NCBI RefSeq assembly: GCF_900142295.1
Contig: NZ_FSRL01000001.1
Coordinates: forward strand, 1,674,001-1,738,000
Length of the DNA: 64,000 bases
Direction of reading: 5' to 3'
Source: Vannielia litorea
GTDB taxonomy: Bacteria > Pseudomonadota > Alphaproteobacteria > Rhodobacterales > Rhodobacteraceae
Numbering within the stretch: position 1 is the first letter of the stretch; every line of letters begins with the position of its first letter. Below the pieces are notes generated by a model. It saw only the letters and a program-made list of their open reading frames with translations, did no database searches and was not told where the DNA came from. Below are positions 19,501-27,767 of the stretch, in pieces. The translations under genes and the position numbers were made by a program.

Positions 19501-19548
19501 GTGGATAGCCTTCTTGTCATCGTAGGAGAAAGGCGCATGGGCCGGTAA
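19501..19548 (+). CDS. ilv leader peptide (attenuation control)
   Basis: A 15-codon ORF starting GTG, with AGGAG ten bases upstream, encodes MDSLLVIVGERRMGR. Codons 4-8 are Leu-Leu-Val-Ile-Val, that is, all three branched-chain amino acids in one run. It lies between a sigma-70-like promoter and a rho-independent terminator, directly upstream of acetolactate synthase. This is the standard layout of ribosome-mediated attenuation: stalling at these codons when charged tRNAs are scarce would favour read-through. The ORF is too short for routine gene finding. Confidence 0.85.
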   Translation: MDSLLVIVGERRMGR

Positions 19549-19606
19549 CCACCGGAAAGCTCAATGACTTCCCCATGCGCCCCCGACCCGGATCGGGGGT
19601 TTTTTT
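19532..19606 (+). terminator. ilv attenuator with alternative pairing
   Basis: The terminator stem is CCCCCGA (19580-19586) with TCGGGGG (19593-19599), followed by seven T's (19600-19606). An upstream pairing GGCGCATGGG (19532-19541, inside the leader ORF) with CCCATGCGCC (19572-19581) shares two bases with the terminator stem. A small CCGGT/ACCGG hairpin (19542-19555) lies between. Read-through leads into ilvI at 19645. Which pairs are exclusive cannot be settled without folding. Confidence 0.8.
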
Positions 19607-19644
19607 ATGCGAATCGCGGATGACGCCAGAGTGGAGATGAAAAG

Positions 19645-21396
19645 ATGGCACGTCAGATGACCGGAGCAAAAATGGTGGTCCAGGCCCTGAAGGATCAGGG
19701 CGTGGAGGTCGTGTTTGGCTACCCCGGCGGCGCAGTCCTTCCGATCTACGACGAGATCTTCCAGCAAAACGACATCCGCCACATCCTCGTGCGCCACGAG
19801 CAGGGCGCGACCCATGCCGCCGAGGGCTATGCCCGCGCCACCGGCAAGCCCGGCGTGGTGCTGGTCACCTCCGGCCCCGGCGCCACCAATGCGGTCACCG
19901 GCATCACCGACGCGTTGATGGACTCGATCCCGATGATCGTGCTCACCGGCCAGGTGCCGACCTTCGCCATCGGCTCCGACGCCTTCCAGGAGGCCGACAC
20001 CGTGGGCATCACCCGCCCCTGCACCAAGATGAACTGGCTGGTGAAGGACACCGACGACCTCAGCCACACCATCCACGAGGCCTTCCACGTGGCCACCTCC
20101 GGCCGCCCCGGCCCGGTGCTGATCGACATCCCCAAGGACGTGCAGTTCGCCTCGGGCAACTACACCGGCCCCAAGCAGATGCAGAGCCACTACGCCCCGC
20201 GCGTGAAGGGCGATGCCGAGATGATCACCGCGCTGGTCGAGGCCATGGAACAGGCCGAGCGCCCGGTCTTCTACACCGGCGGCGGGGTCATCAACTCCGG
20301 CCGGGCCGCCAGCCAGCTGCTGCGCGAGTTCGTCACCGAAACCGGCTTTCCCATCACCTCCACCCTGATGGGGCTGGGCGCCTACCCGGCCTCGGGCAAG
20401 GAGTGGCTCGGCATGCTGGGCATGCACGGTCTCTACGAGGCCAACCTCGCCATGCACGGCTGCGACCTGATGATCAACGTCGGCGCCCGCTTCGATGACC
20501 GCATCACCGGCCGCGTGTCCGACTTCTCGCCGAACAGCCAGAAGGCCCATATCGACATCGACCCCTCCTCGATCAACAAGGTGATCCACGTCGACTTCCC
20601 GATCGTCGGCGACGTGGGCCATGTGCTCGAGGATGCGCTCCGCATCTGGAAGTCGCGCGGCCGCAAGACCAACAAGGCCGGCCTCCAGAAATGGTGGAAG
20701 CAGATCGCCGAGTGGAAGGCGGTGCGCTGCCTCTCCTACGAGCCGAGCAAGAAAAGCATCAAGCCCCAATACGCGCTGGAGCGGCTGGAGGCCCTGACCA
20801 AGGGCCGCGACCGCTACATCACCACCGAGGTGGGGCAGCACCAGATGTGGGCGGCCCAGTTCCTGGGCTTCGACGAACCCCACCGCTGGATGACGTCGGG
20901 CGGCCTCGGCACCATGGGCTACGGCCTGCCCGCCTCCATCGGCGTGCAGATCGCCCATCCCGAGGCGCTGGTCATCAACGTGGCGGGCGAGGCCTCCTGG
21001 CTGATGAACATGCAGGAGATGGGCACCGCCTCCCAGTATCGCCTGCCGGTCAAGCAGTTCATCCTCAACAACGAGCGCCTCGGCATGGTCCGCCAGTGGC
21101 AGGAACTGCTGCACGGCGAGCGCTATTCGCACAGCTGGTCCGAGGCCCTGCCCGACTTCGTGAAGCTCGCCGAGGCCTTTGGCGCCAAGGGCTTCTGCAT
21201 CTCCGACCCGGCCGAGCTCGACGACGCCATCATGGAGATGCTCGAGCACGACGGGCCGGTGATCTTCGACTGCCTGGTGGAAAAGCACGAGAACTGCTTC
21301 CCGATGATCCCGTCGGGCGAGCCGCACAACAAGATGCTGCTCTCCGGCGCCTCCACCTCCGACGCGATCAAGGAAGGCGGCGCGGTGCTGGTTTAA
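19645..21396 (+). CDS. ilvI: Acetolactate synthase large subunit
   Basis: The protein has 583 residues. The enzyme joins two pyruvates (or pyruvate and 2-oxobutyrate) in the first common step of branched-chain amino acid synthesis, using TPP, Mg2+ and FAD. Visible features are the N-terminal TPP-domain GYPGGAVLPIYDE, the Glu of RHEQGATHAAEGYA, GPGATNAVTG, and the TPP/Mg motif in the last third. That motif reads GEASWLMN...NN, with Glu where most homologues have Asp (GDxS). GGAGATGAAAAG precedes the ATG. Expression should be set by the attenuator just upstream. The small subunit ilvH is 1.8 kb downstream. Confidence 0.97.
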   Translation: MARQMTGAKMVVQALKDQGVEVVFGYPGGAVLPIYDEIFQQNDIRHILVRHEQGATHAAEGYARATGKPGVVLVTSGPGATNAVTGITDALMDSIPMIVLTGQVPTFAIGSDAFQEADTVGITRPCTKMNWLVKDTDDLSHTIHEAFHVATSGRPGPVLIDIPKDVQFASGNYTGPKQMQSHYAPRVKGDAEMITALVEAMEQAERPVFYTGGGVINSGRAASQLLREFVTETGFPITSTLMGLGAYPASGKEWLGMLGMHGLYEANLAMHGCDLMINVGARFDDRITGRVSDFSPNSQKAHIDIDPSSINKVIHVDFPIVGDVGHVLEDALRIWKSRGRKTNKAGLQKWWKQIAEWKAVRCLSYEPSKKSIKPQYALERLEALTKGRDRYITTEVGQHQMWAAQFLGFDEPHRWMTSGGLGTMGYGLPASIGVQIAHPEALVINVAGEASWLMNMQEMGTASQYRLPVKQFILNNERLGMVRQWQELLHGERYSHSWSEALPDFVKLAEAFGAKGFCISDPAELDDAIMEMLEHDGPVIFDCLVEKHENCFPMIPSGEPHNKMLLSGASTSDAIKEGGAVLV

Positions 21397-21412
21397 CTCT
21401 GGAGAGATCGAG

Positions 21413-21748
21413 ATGAAAAACGTGAGCGCCCTTTTCGGGTCACTTGTGGCGGCAACCTTGATGGCCGAGACTGCCGCCGCAGACTTATATCAGTCCTTTG
21501 CCGTTCCGCCGTTTGAGGTCATCGCAAAGAACGCCAGCTCTATGCGGAAGTGCAAGCCCCCGCTGAATTTCGTGGGCGTTCACGACCGAAAAGACAACAC
21601 GTTTACGGTTTACTACAGGTACCGAGATCCTAACGGTAGTGTCTTCTACACCAGTTCCATGACGCTGGTTCGGCTGACAAATGGCATATGGGAGATTTCC
21701 TGCGGAAATCCGATGGATGGCTATACCTCACAGTTGCTCAGTCTTTAG
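21413..21748 (+). CDS. Small secreted protein of atypical composition, unknown
   Basis: The protein has 111 residues, starting 16 bases after ilvI with GGAGAG upstream. The signal peptide covers residues 1-23 (cleavage after TAAA). The mature part has two Cys, aromatic residues and alternating beta-like segments (FTVYYRYRDPNGSVFYTSSMTLV), and looks like a small all-beta domain. Base composition is clearly lower in GC than ilvI and ilvH, so it was probably acquired. No family is recognised. It would be read from the ilv promoter unless it has its own. Confidence 0.65.
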   Translation: MKNVSALFGSLVAATLMAETAAADLYQSFAVPPFEVIAKNASSMRKCKPPLNFVGVHDRKDNTFTVYYRYRDPNGSVFYTSSMTLVRLTNGIWEISCGNPMDGYTSQLLSL

Positions 21749-21871
21749 TGTCTTGGCCTCTGGTAGCCACGAGAAGGAAGCCAACCACACTCCGGTAACG
21801 GCGCTTTGCCAGTTGGATGATCTAGCCCAGAATTCGTAGCCTCCCCGAGGGGCCGCGCCAAGGAACGCCCC

Positions 21872-22336
21872 ATGCCCCACCGCATGCGCTTCTTCTTCAC
21901 CTCGCCCGCCCCGGCACTGGCAACCCTGCCGCTGCCGCCGGGCCTGGCCCTGCGTAACCTCGCGCCCCCCTTCGCCCTGCTCTGCACGGGCGAGACGCCC
22001 CTGGCCGAGCTGGAGCTGAACACACCGGGCGACGGCACCTTCGACGCCGAGATCGCGGAGTATCTCGAAAAGGTGGCCCTGGGTTCCGGCGACAAGGCGT
22101 TGGTCACCGCAACGCTCGGCAGCTGCACCGCCATCCTCTGCGCCCAGGTGCTGTTCCATGGCCGCTCCACCGATGACGTGCTGAACGATCTCGACCCGTT
22201 CTGGGATGCGCTCGACGCCGCCCACCAGGGCCTGATCCAGGCCGATGGCCAGGGCTTCTACCAGGGCGCCGACTTCGTGCTAAACATCGGCCGGATCACT
22301 CCTCCAGCTCCCGCCAGCTCCCGTCCTGCTCCATGA
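21872..22336 (+). CDS. Hypothetical protein
   Basis: The protein has 154 residues. AAGGA lies six bases before ATG 21872. There is no signal peptide beyond a short basic, aromatic start (MRFFF), and no recognised domain. The middle part, with LAELELNTPGDGTFDAEIAEYLEKV, looks globular and acidic. The 3' end overlaps the convergent Cys-rich gene by 41 bp. It has the normal codon bias of this genome, so it is probably real; the function is unknown. Confidence 0.55.
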   Translation: MPHRMRFFFTSPAPALATLPLPPGLALRNLAPPFALLCTGETPLAELELNTPGDGTFDAEIAEYLEKVALGSGDKALVTATLGSCTAILCAQVLFHGRSTDDVLNDLDPFWDALDAAHQGLIQADGQGFYQGADFVLNIGRITPPAPASSRPAP

Positions 22337-23108
22337 CGCTGACCACGCCCATGCCGCCGCCCTCGGTGAACCCCGGAAACACCACCGGCCCCTCCGGCGG
22401 ATCCGCCTTCATCCGGTCGAGACTGCGCGAGAGGGTTCCGCAATGAAACCGGTTGCAGATCGGCGCACGCCAGCTCCGCTCGAGGGTGCAGCCCTCAGGG
22501 CCGGCAAACACGCAGCCGCCCTCGGCGATGCTGTCCGACAGCCGTTCCTCGTAGCGGTCGCGCAGGGTGTCCGCTCCGATGTCGGGGTCCGCAACCCGGA
22601 AGCCCTGGATCACCGCCAGCGTCAGAAACGCATTGTGCTTGCCTCCCGGGCGGCAGCAGAACCCGCGACAGGTGGCACAGGCCGGCGTGGCCTGCGGCGG
22701 CTCGCCCGGGTCCACCGGATGCGGCGGGTATTCCCGCGCGGCCTCCTCCGGGGTCGTGGCAAAGGCCTGGGCCAGCACCTCGTCGAGATGCGCCAGGAAG
22801 GTCGCGCGCCGCTCCTCGTCGAGGGGCACCATGTTGGGCGGGTAATGCGGCATCGGCTCGATCCGCACCTGCTCGGGCGCACAACCCGCCTCCTGCGCCA
22901 CCCGTTCCAGCAGGTCGGGCCGCGCCTCCCTGAACCGCTTTCGCCGACGCGCCGCCGTCTCGTCGAGCTCCGCCGCGAGCCTTGCACTGGCGGTGCGCGC
23001 ATCCTCGGACATGCAGGCGAGCTTGCCGCAATGGCGCAGGATCGAACGGCGCACCGGCCCCATCTCGGCGCCGCAATAATCGCAGGTCGTCGGCTGGCCC
23101 GGATACAT
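22296..23108 (-). CDS. Cys-rich YkgJ-like protein with N-terminal zinc finger
   Basis: The protein has 270 residues; GAGAGGAA precedes the ATG. An N-terminal finger has Cys9, Cys12, Cys27 and Cys32. A second cluster, CxxCxxxCC (Cys144, 147, 151 and 152), is followed by Cys199, Cys207, Cys218 and Cys223. The spacing matches the YkgJ/UPF0153 zinc- or iron-chelating family, whose function is unknown. It is the only minus-strand gene between ilvI and ilvH. The protein at 39698 has the same CxxCxxxCC spacing. Confidence 0.75.
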   Translation of the reverse strand: MYPGQPTTCDYCGAEMGPVRRSILRHCGKLACMSEDARTASARLAAELDETAARRRKRFREARPDLLERVAQEAGCAPEQVRIEPMPHYPPNMVPLDEERRATFLAHLDEVLAQAFATTPEEAAREYPPHPVDPGEPPQATPACATCRGFCCRPGGKHNAFLTLAVIQGFRVADPDIGADTLRDRYEERLSDSIAEGGCVFAGPEGCTLERSWRAPICNRFHCGTLSRSLDRMKADPPEGPVVFPGFTEGGGMGVVSVMEQDGSWRELEE

Positions 23109-23227
23109 AAATCAGTTCCTCTCAATGCGGCCAGCATGAGCGCGGGGCTGACGTTCCGTCAAGCGCCGATCATTGACAATCCCCGCCCGAGCCGCAAAAC
23201 CACGCCCAGAACGAGGAGGTGCCATCC

Positions 23228-23794
23228 ATGGCCGCGCTGAAACTGAAAAAGGGTCTGTCCAAGCATTCCGCCTACGACCTGAAGGACCCGAACGCCGAGG
23301 TGATCGAGACCCACACGCTCGCCGTGCTGGTCGAGAACGAGGCCGGGGTGCTGGCGCGGGTGATCGGGCTGTTCTCGGGCCGGGGCTACAATATCGAGAG
23401 CCTCACCGTGGCCGAGGTCGACCACCAGGGCCACCGCTCGCGCATCACCATCGTCACCACCGGCACGCCCTCGATCATCGAGCAGATCAAGGCGCAGCTC
23501 GGGCGGCTGGTGCCGGTCCACGAGGTGCACGATCTCACGGTCGAAGGCCCCGCGGTCGAGCGCGAGCTGGCCCTCTTCATGGTCGCCGGCGAGGGCGAGA
23601 AGCGGGTCGAAGCCCTGCGGCTGGCCGACATCTTCCGCGCCAACGTGGTCGACAGCACGCTGAAGAGCTTCATCTTCGAGATGACCGGCACCTCCGAGAA
23701 GATCGACGCCTTCGCCGACCTGATGCGCCCCCTCGGCCTGACCGAGCTGGCCCGCACCGGCGTCGTGGCGCTCTCGCGCGGCGAGAAGGGCTGA
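23228..23794 (+). CDS. ilvH: Acetolactate synthase small (regulatory) subunit
   Basis: The protein has 188 residues. ATG 23228 is preferred over an in-frame GTG three codons earlier because GAGGAGG sits before it. The N-terminal ACT domain (THTLAVLVENEAGVLARVIGLFSGRGYNIESL, read in two short stretches) binds the feedback inhibitor valine. The C-terminal domain stimulates the large subunit. It is separated from ilvI by three genes, so it likely needs a separate promoter. Confidence 0.96.
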   Translation: MAALKLKKGLSKHSAYDLKDPNAEVIETHTLAVLVENEAGVLARVIGLFSGRGYNIESLTVAEVDHQGHRSRITIVTTGTPSIIEQIKAQLGRLVPVHEVHDLTVEGPAVERELALFMVAGEGEKRVEALRLADIFRANVVDSTLKSFIFEMTGTSEKIDAFADLMRPLGLTELARTGVVALSRGEKG

Positions 23795-23813
23795 GCCACC
23801 CCGCCGCCTGCAA

Positions 23814-24434
23814 TTATTTCTGGAGGACCAGCACCGTGCTGCACCCGAACATGCCGCGCGCCGCCATCGCCCGCGCCATCGTGGCCGGATAGGCGCCCCG
23901 CGCCTTCGAGGCGGCGGCGCGGCACTGGCCAAGCGCCTGCGCCTCGGCCTGCGCACCGCGGCTCAGGTTGTTGGCCGCGCCCCAGGCCCCTTCAGGCGCC
24001 GTGGCAAAGGCCGTCCAGCGGCCGCGCTGCAGGCTGTCGAACCGGTCGTCCATCACATTGGCCAGCGTGCCCGAGATGTCGATGCGCCCCTTGGGGCCGG
24101 TGTTTGCGCTCTTCGGCACGATGACGGCCTGCAACACGCAGGGCCCGCGCGACTTGCGCTCGCAGCCCATCTTCGCGATCGTGCTGGCCGCAGCCAGCGA
24201 GCTTGCGCCCGCATGGCCATGCGAGGCCTCCGAGCCCCGGCTCACGTAGAAGGCACCGTAGTAGTCGTGCGACTGCCTGAACCGCGACAGCGCCGCCTCC
24301 TGGGCCGGGCGCAGCGCCGCCTTCCGGGCCAGCGCCAGCTGTCCCGAGGTCTCCAGCCGCACCTGCGCTTCGGCGCCCTGGGGCAGCGCGAGGCCGGCCA
24401 CCAACAGCGCGAGGATCCTTGCAAAGGGCTTCAT
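23814..24434 (-). CDS. Secreted protein, Rhodobacterales-type, unknown
   Basis: The protein has 206 residues from ATG 24434, with GGAGAG upstream. The signal peptide covers residues 1-23. The mature protein has a pattern seen in a Rhodobacterales family of secreted proteins: an N-terminal QEAALSRF...YYGAFYVSRG, a single Cys segment GPCVLQAVIVPK, and a C-terminal repeat-like part (AEAQALGQCRAAA...GCSTVLVL) that resembles DUF4189. Some relatives are mislabelled as 5-aminolevulinate synthase. A periplasmic location is likely; the function is unknown. It is convergent with ilvH. Confidence 0.7.
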   Translation of the reverse strand: MKPFARILALLVAGLALPQGAEAQVRLETSGQLALARKAALRPAQEAALSRFRQSHDYYGAFYVSRGSEASHGHAGASSLAAASTIAKMGCERKSRGPCVLQAVIVPKSANTGPKGRIDISGTLANVMDDRFDSLQRGRWTAFATAPEGAWGAANNLSRGAQAEAQALGQCRAAASKARGAYPATMARAMAARGMFGCSTVLVLQK

Positions 24435-24632
24435 GGTGTCTCTCCACGGTCCGTTTCGATCGGCCGCACCCTGCCCTGACGCAGTGTCAACAATGGGGCA
24501 AAAACTCGCCCTTGGGTAGAACCATTGCGAAAATGCGACACTCCCCCGAAGCCCGCCCATGCGCTGCCCGGCCCGGGCAACAGGCAGGCCCGGCCCTTCG
24601 CCATGCCGCCTACCGCGTGTCCTGCTCGCCCG

Positions 24633-25067
24633 TCACGGGCAGGTCAGCGGCCCGCCGAACTCCGGCTCGGGCCAGGCCATGAGCCGAACGGCATCCGGCC
24701 CGGCACAGAGAAGCTGCGGATAGTTCCCCGCATCCACCGCATAGGTGCAGCGCACCTCCCAGCCAAGGATGTCCCCTTTCAGCCGCCAGCTCTCATGCAC
24801 CCTCCCCCAGGCCAGGCGCCCTGCCGGGCCGGCACAGCCCTCCGCCCGCAGGGCCTCGCCCTCGACCACCAGCCTGACCGGGTCTTCCACCAGCCCACCG
24901 TCCGGCCCGCGCCCCACCACCTCGTAGCGGCCTTCGAAAAACCCCAGCTCCGGCCCGCCCTCCGGCCCCTCCGCCAGCGCCGCGCCCGCCATCATCGCCC
25001 AAGCCGCCAAGGCCCGTATCGCCGCACCCCTCTTGTTGCCGTGCCCCCCCGAGTGTATCTCGCCCAC
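24633..25067 (-). CDS. Small secreted protein, unknown
   Basis: 144 residues from ATG 25067; there is no strong ribosome binding site and a start closer to the signal core is possible. The signal-like segment IRALAAWAMMAGAALA is followed by a beta-rich domain with four Cys (EGCAGPAG, VRCTY, LLCAG and LTCP). Two disulfides are plausible. It is divergent from purB with only 31 bases between the starts, so they share a control region. No family is recognised. Confidence 0.6.
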   Translation of the reverse strand: MGEIHSGGHGNKRGAAIRALAAWAMMAGAALAEGPEGGPELGFFEGRYEVVGRGPDGGLVEDPVRLVVEGEALRAEGCAGPAGRLAWGRVHESWRLKGDILGWEVRCTYAVDAGNYPQLLCAGPDAVRLMAWPEPEFGGPLTCP

Positions 25068-25098
25068 GACCGCTGACCAGACGCGAAAGGCCGCCCCG

Positions 25099-26403
25099 AT
25101 GATCCCCCGCTACGCCCGCCCCGAAATGACCGCCATCTGGGAGCCCGCCACCAAGTTCCGCATCTGGTACGAGATCGAGGCCCACGCCTGCGACGCCATG
25201 GCCGATCTCGGCGTGATCCCGCGCGAGAATGCCAAGGCCGTCTGGAAGGCGAAGGACGTGGAGTTCGACGTCGCCCGCATCGACGAGATCGAGGCCGTCA
25301 CCAAGCACGACGTCATCGCCTTTCTCACCCACCTCGCCGAGCATGTGGGTTCCGAGGAGGCCCGCTTCGTCCACCAGGGCATGACCTCCTCGGATGTGCT
25401 CGACACCTGCCTCAACGTCCAGCTCACCCGCGCCGCCGACATCCTGCTCGATGACATGGACGGGCTGCTCGCCGCCCTCAAGAAGCGTGCCATCGAGCAC
25501 AAGGATACCGTCCGCGTCGGCCGGTCCCACGGCATCCACGCCGAACCCACCACCATGGGCCTCACCTTCGCCCGCTTCTACGCGGAGATGGATCGCAACA
25601 AGGCCCGCCTCGCCGCCGCCCGTGACGAAATCGCCACCGGCGCCATCTCCGGCGCCGTCGGCACCTTCGCCAACATCGACCCGCGCGTGGAGGAGCACGT
25701 CTGCGCCAAGCTCGGCCTCAAGCCCGAGCCGATCTCCACCCAGGTGATCCCCCGCGACCGCCACGCCATGTTCTTCGCCGTGCTGGGCGTCATTGCCAGC
25801 AGCATCGAGAACGTGGCCATCGAGATCCGCCACATGCAGCGCACCGAGGTGCTGGAGGGGGCCGAGTTCTTCTCCATGGGTCAGAAGGGCAGCTCCGCCA
25901 TGCCCCACAAGAAGAACCCGGTCCTGACCGAAAACCTCACCGGACTCGCCCGGCTTGTCCGGATGACGGTGATCCCCGCGATGGAGAACGTGGCCCTCTG
26001 GCACGAGCGCGACATCTCGCACAGCTCGGTCGAGCGCGGTATCGCCCCCGACGCCACCATCACGTTGGACTTCGCCCTCAAACGCCTCACCGGCGTGATC
26101 GACAAGATGCTGATCTTCCCCGAGAACATGCTGGAAAACATGAACAGGTTCCCCGGCCTCGTGATGAGCCAGCGCGTCCTCCTCGCCCTCACCCAGGCCG
26201 GCGTCAGCCGCGAGGACGCCTACGCCATGGTCCAGCGCAACGCGCTCAAGGTCTGGGAAGAGCGTGTCGATTTCCGCGAGCAGCTGCTGGCCGACGAAGA
26301 CGTGGTGAAGGCCCTGGGCGTCGAGGCCATCAACGAGAAGTTCGACATGGGCTATCACACCAAGCACGTCGACACGATCTTCAAGCGGGTCTTCGGAGCC
26401 TGA
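25099..26403 (+). CDS. purB: Adenylosuccinate lyase
   Basis: The protein has 434 residues and acts twice in purine synthesis (SAICAR to AICAR, adenylosuccinate to AMP). The fumarase/aspartase superfamily signature with the mobile catalytic loop is GSSAMPHKKNPVLTE, whose Ser is the general base. TSSDVLDT and GRSHGIHAEPTTMG supply further active-site residues. ATG 25099 gives the normal N-terminus (MIPRYARPEMTAIW); upstream codons are non-coding. Confidence 0.97.
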   Translation: MIPRYARPEMTAIWEPATKFRIWYEIEAHACDAMADLGVIPRENAKAVWKAKDVEFDVARIDEIEAVTKHDVIAFLTHLAEHVGSEEARFVHQGMTSSDVLDTCLNVQLTRAADILLDDMDGLLAALKKRAIEHKDTVRVGRSHGIHAEPTTMGLTFARFYAEMDRNKARLAAARDEIATGAISGAVGTFANIDPRVEEHVCAKLGLKPEPISTQVIPRDRHAMFFAVLGVIASSIENVAIEIRHMQRTEVLEGAEFFSMGQKGSSAMPHKKNPVLTENLTGLARLVRMTVIPAMENVALWHERDISHSSVERGIAPDATITLDFALKRLTGVIDKMLIFPENMLENMNRFPGLVMSQRVLLALTQAGVSREDAYAMVQRNALKVWEERVDFREQLLADEDVVKALGVEAINEKFDMGYHTKHVDTIFKRVFGA

Positions 26404-26425
26404 CGCCCTGTCCGGCTGACGTAGC

Positions 26426-26454
26426 GTCAAGTTTTCGCGGAATCGTGGTATACT
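26426..26454 (+). promoter_or_regulatory. Promoter of the Gly/Ala-rich gene
   Basis: TATACT (26449-26454) preceded by TGG is a strong -10. GTCAAG (26426-26431) lies 17 bp upstream as a weak -35. A small TGACG-TAG-CGTCA palindrome overlaps the -35. The gene therefore has its own promoter after purB. Confidence 0.6.
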
Positions 26455-26485
26455 CCTGAGGTATTTCCATCAGGAGGTGTTGACC

Positions 26486-27280
26486 ATGACCCCGTATGAC
26501 GGTTTCAAAGCCATTTCCGATCTCGCCGGCGAAATCGGGAAAATCCAGAAAAAGATGGCGCTCTTCAAGGAGATGTCTGGCGGCGAGGAGTTCCCCGGCG
26601 CCGACGATCTGCTCGAGGGCCTCAAGGGCCCGGTGGGCGCGGCCATTCAAGCCGAGGTCATGCGCGAAAAGAAGGCCGCCGAGGATGCGGCCGAGAAGGC
26701 CAAGAACGACGCCGAGGACCCGCCCCCCGATACACCCGACGTCGGCGACATAACGCGCCGGCTGATCGACGACCTGATCGAGCGGATGGACAACCCGCCC
26801 GACCCGGCCACGGCGACGCCCGAAGAGATCGAGCAATATGAGGAGGCGCTCTGCTGCAAGCTCAAGGCCCTCGCCGCCCTGATCGGCGCCCAGGGCGCCG
26901 GAGCCGGAGCCGGTGCAGGAGCCGGAGCGGGTGGCGCAGGGGGCGCCGGCGGAGCGGGAGGAGCTGGCGGTGCCGGGGGCGGCGGCGGTGTCCTGGGCGG
27001 GTTCCGCCTCGTCGTCGGGGATGGCGGCGAGCAGAAGATGATCGACCCCGATACCATCTACGTCCGTTCCGACACCAAAATCTGGTGCCTTCACGTGTCG
27101 CGCCTCGAGTGGGTTCTCTGGGACCCGAATGAACCCATCGTCGAGGTGCTCACCCACGAGCACACCGTGCTCGTCCGCAGCAAGACAAAGGCCGCCGTCT
27201 TCAGCGCGATCCGCGGCACCTACACCGAGCTTGCGACCAATGCCACCAACGACCTGCTGGTGGAGGGCGCCGTCGGCTGA
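26486..27280 (+). CDS. Unknown protein: helical head, Gly/Ala linker, beta tail
   Basis: The protein has 264 residues; AGGAGG lies eight bases before the ATG. Three parts are clear. Residues 1-130 are charged and helical, with a KEKxAxEDAAEKAKNDAE-type coiled-coil stretch and a Pro-rich break. Residues about 134-170 are a pure Gly/Ala run, first GA repeats and then GGA repeats. Residues 170-264 are a compact, beta-like domain (FRLVVGDGG, KMIDPDTIYVRS, WVLWDPNEP and others). There is no signal peptide or membrane helix. CC at about 128-129 could bind metal or form a disulfide. I do not recognise a family. The architecture resembles multimeric or scaffold proteins with a flexible linker. Confidence 0.7.
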   Translation: MTPYDGFKAISDLAGEIGKIQKKMALFKEMSGGEEFPGADDLLEGLKGPVGAAIQAEVMREKKAAEDAAEKAKNDAEDPPPDTPDVGDITRRLIDDLIERMDNPPDPATATPEEIEQYEEALCCKLKALAALIGAQGAGAGAGAGAGAGGAGGAGGAGGAGGAGGGGGVLGGFRLVVGDGGEQKMIDPDTIYVRSDTKIWCLHVSRLEWVLWDPNEPIVEVLTHEHTVLVRSKTKAAVFSAIRGTYTELATNATNDLLVEGAVG

Positions 27281-27299
27281 CCCGCAGCCCGCGTGCCGA

Positions 27300-27758
27300 T
27301 CACGATTCCGGCTCGGGCTCCACGTAAACGCCCTGTTCCTTCAGCGCGTCCACGACCTCTTTGGGCATGTAGGTCTCGTCATGCTTGGCGAGAATCTCGG
27401 TGGCAACAAAAACCTGCCCGTCGTAGCTGCCGGTGCCGACCATCCCCTGCCCCTCGGCAAAGAGGTCGGGCAGAATCCCGGTAAACGCCACCGGCACGGT
27501 GGCGCCGCCATCGGTCACCGAAAACCGGATCGTCTCGCCTTCGCCGCGCACGATGGAGCCCTCCTCCACCAGCCCGCCGATGCGGAACACCTCGTTGGGC
27601 GCGGGCGGGCTCTCCATCACCTGACTGGGCGAGCGGAAGAAGTTGATGCCGTCACGAAAGCCGTAGCCGATGAGGCCCGCCGAGAGCAGCAGCGCCACGG
27701 CGGCCACCATCAGCACCTGCACCCGCCGCTTCTTCTTCAGCCCTTTCAGTCCGGCCAT
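27300..27758 (-). CDS. ccmE: Cytochrome c maturation haem chaperone CcmE
   Basis: The protein has 152 residues with one membrane anchor (about 13-33) and a periplasmic OB-fold. The haem-binding His126 and nearby Tyr130 lie in AKHDETYMPKE, as in E. coli CcmE. It receives haem from CcmC and passes it to apocytochrome c. It begins nine bases after argC and is the last gene of the acyltransferase-murI-argC-ccmE run. The other ccm genes are not in the window. Confidence 0.96.
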   Translation of the reverse strand: MAGLKGLKKKRRVQVLMVAAVALLLSAGLIGYGFRDGINFFRSPSQVMESPPAPNEVFRIGGLVEEGSIVRGEGETIRFSVTDGGATVPVAFTGILPDLFAEGQGMVGTGSYDGQVFVATEILAKHDETYMPKEVVDALKEQGVYVEPEPES

Positions 27759-27767
27759 CGCATCACC

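Noticed and set aside
26880..26990. Gly/Ala codon run considered as a DNA tandem repeat or CRISPR-like array
   Set aside because: It is in frame within a protein, codons vary, and there are no spacers.
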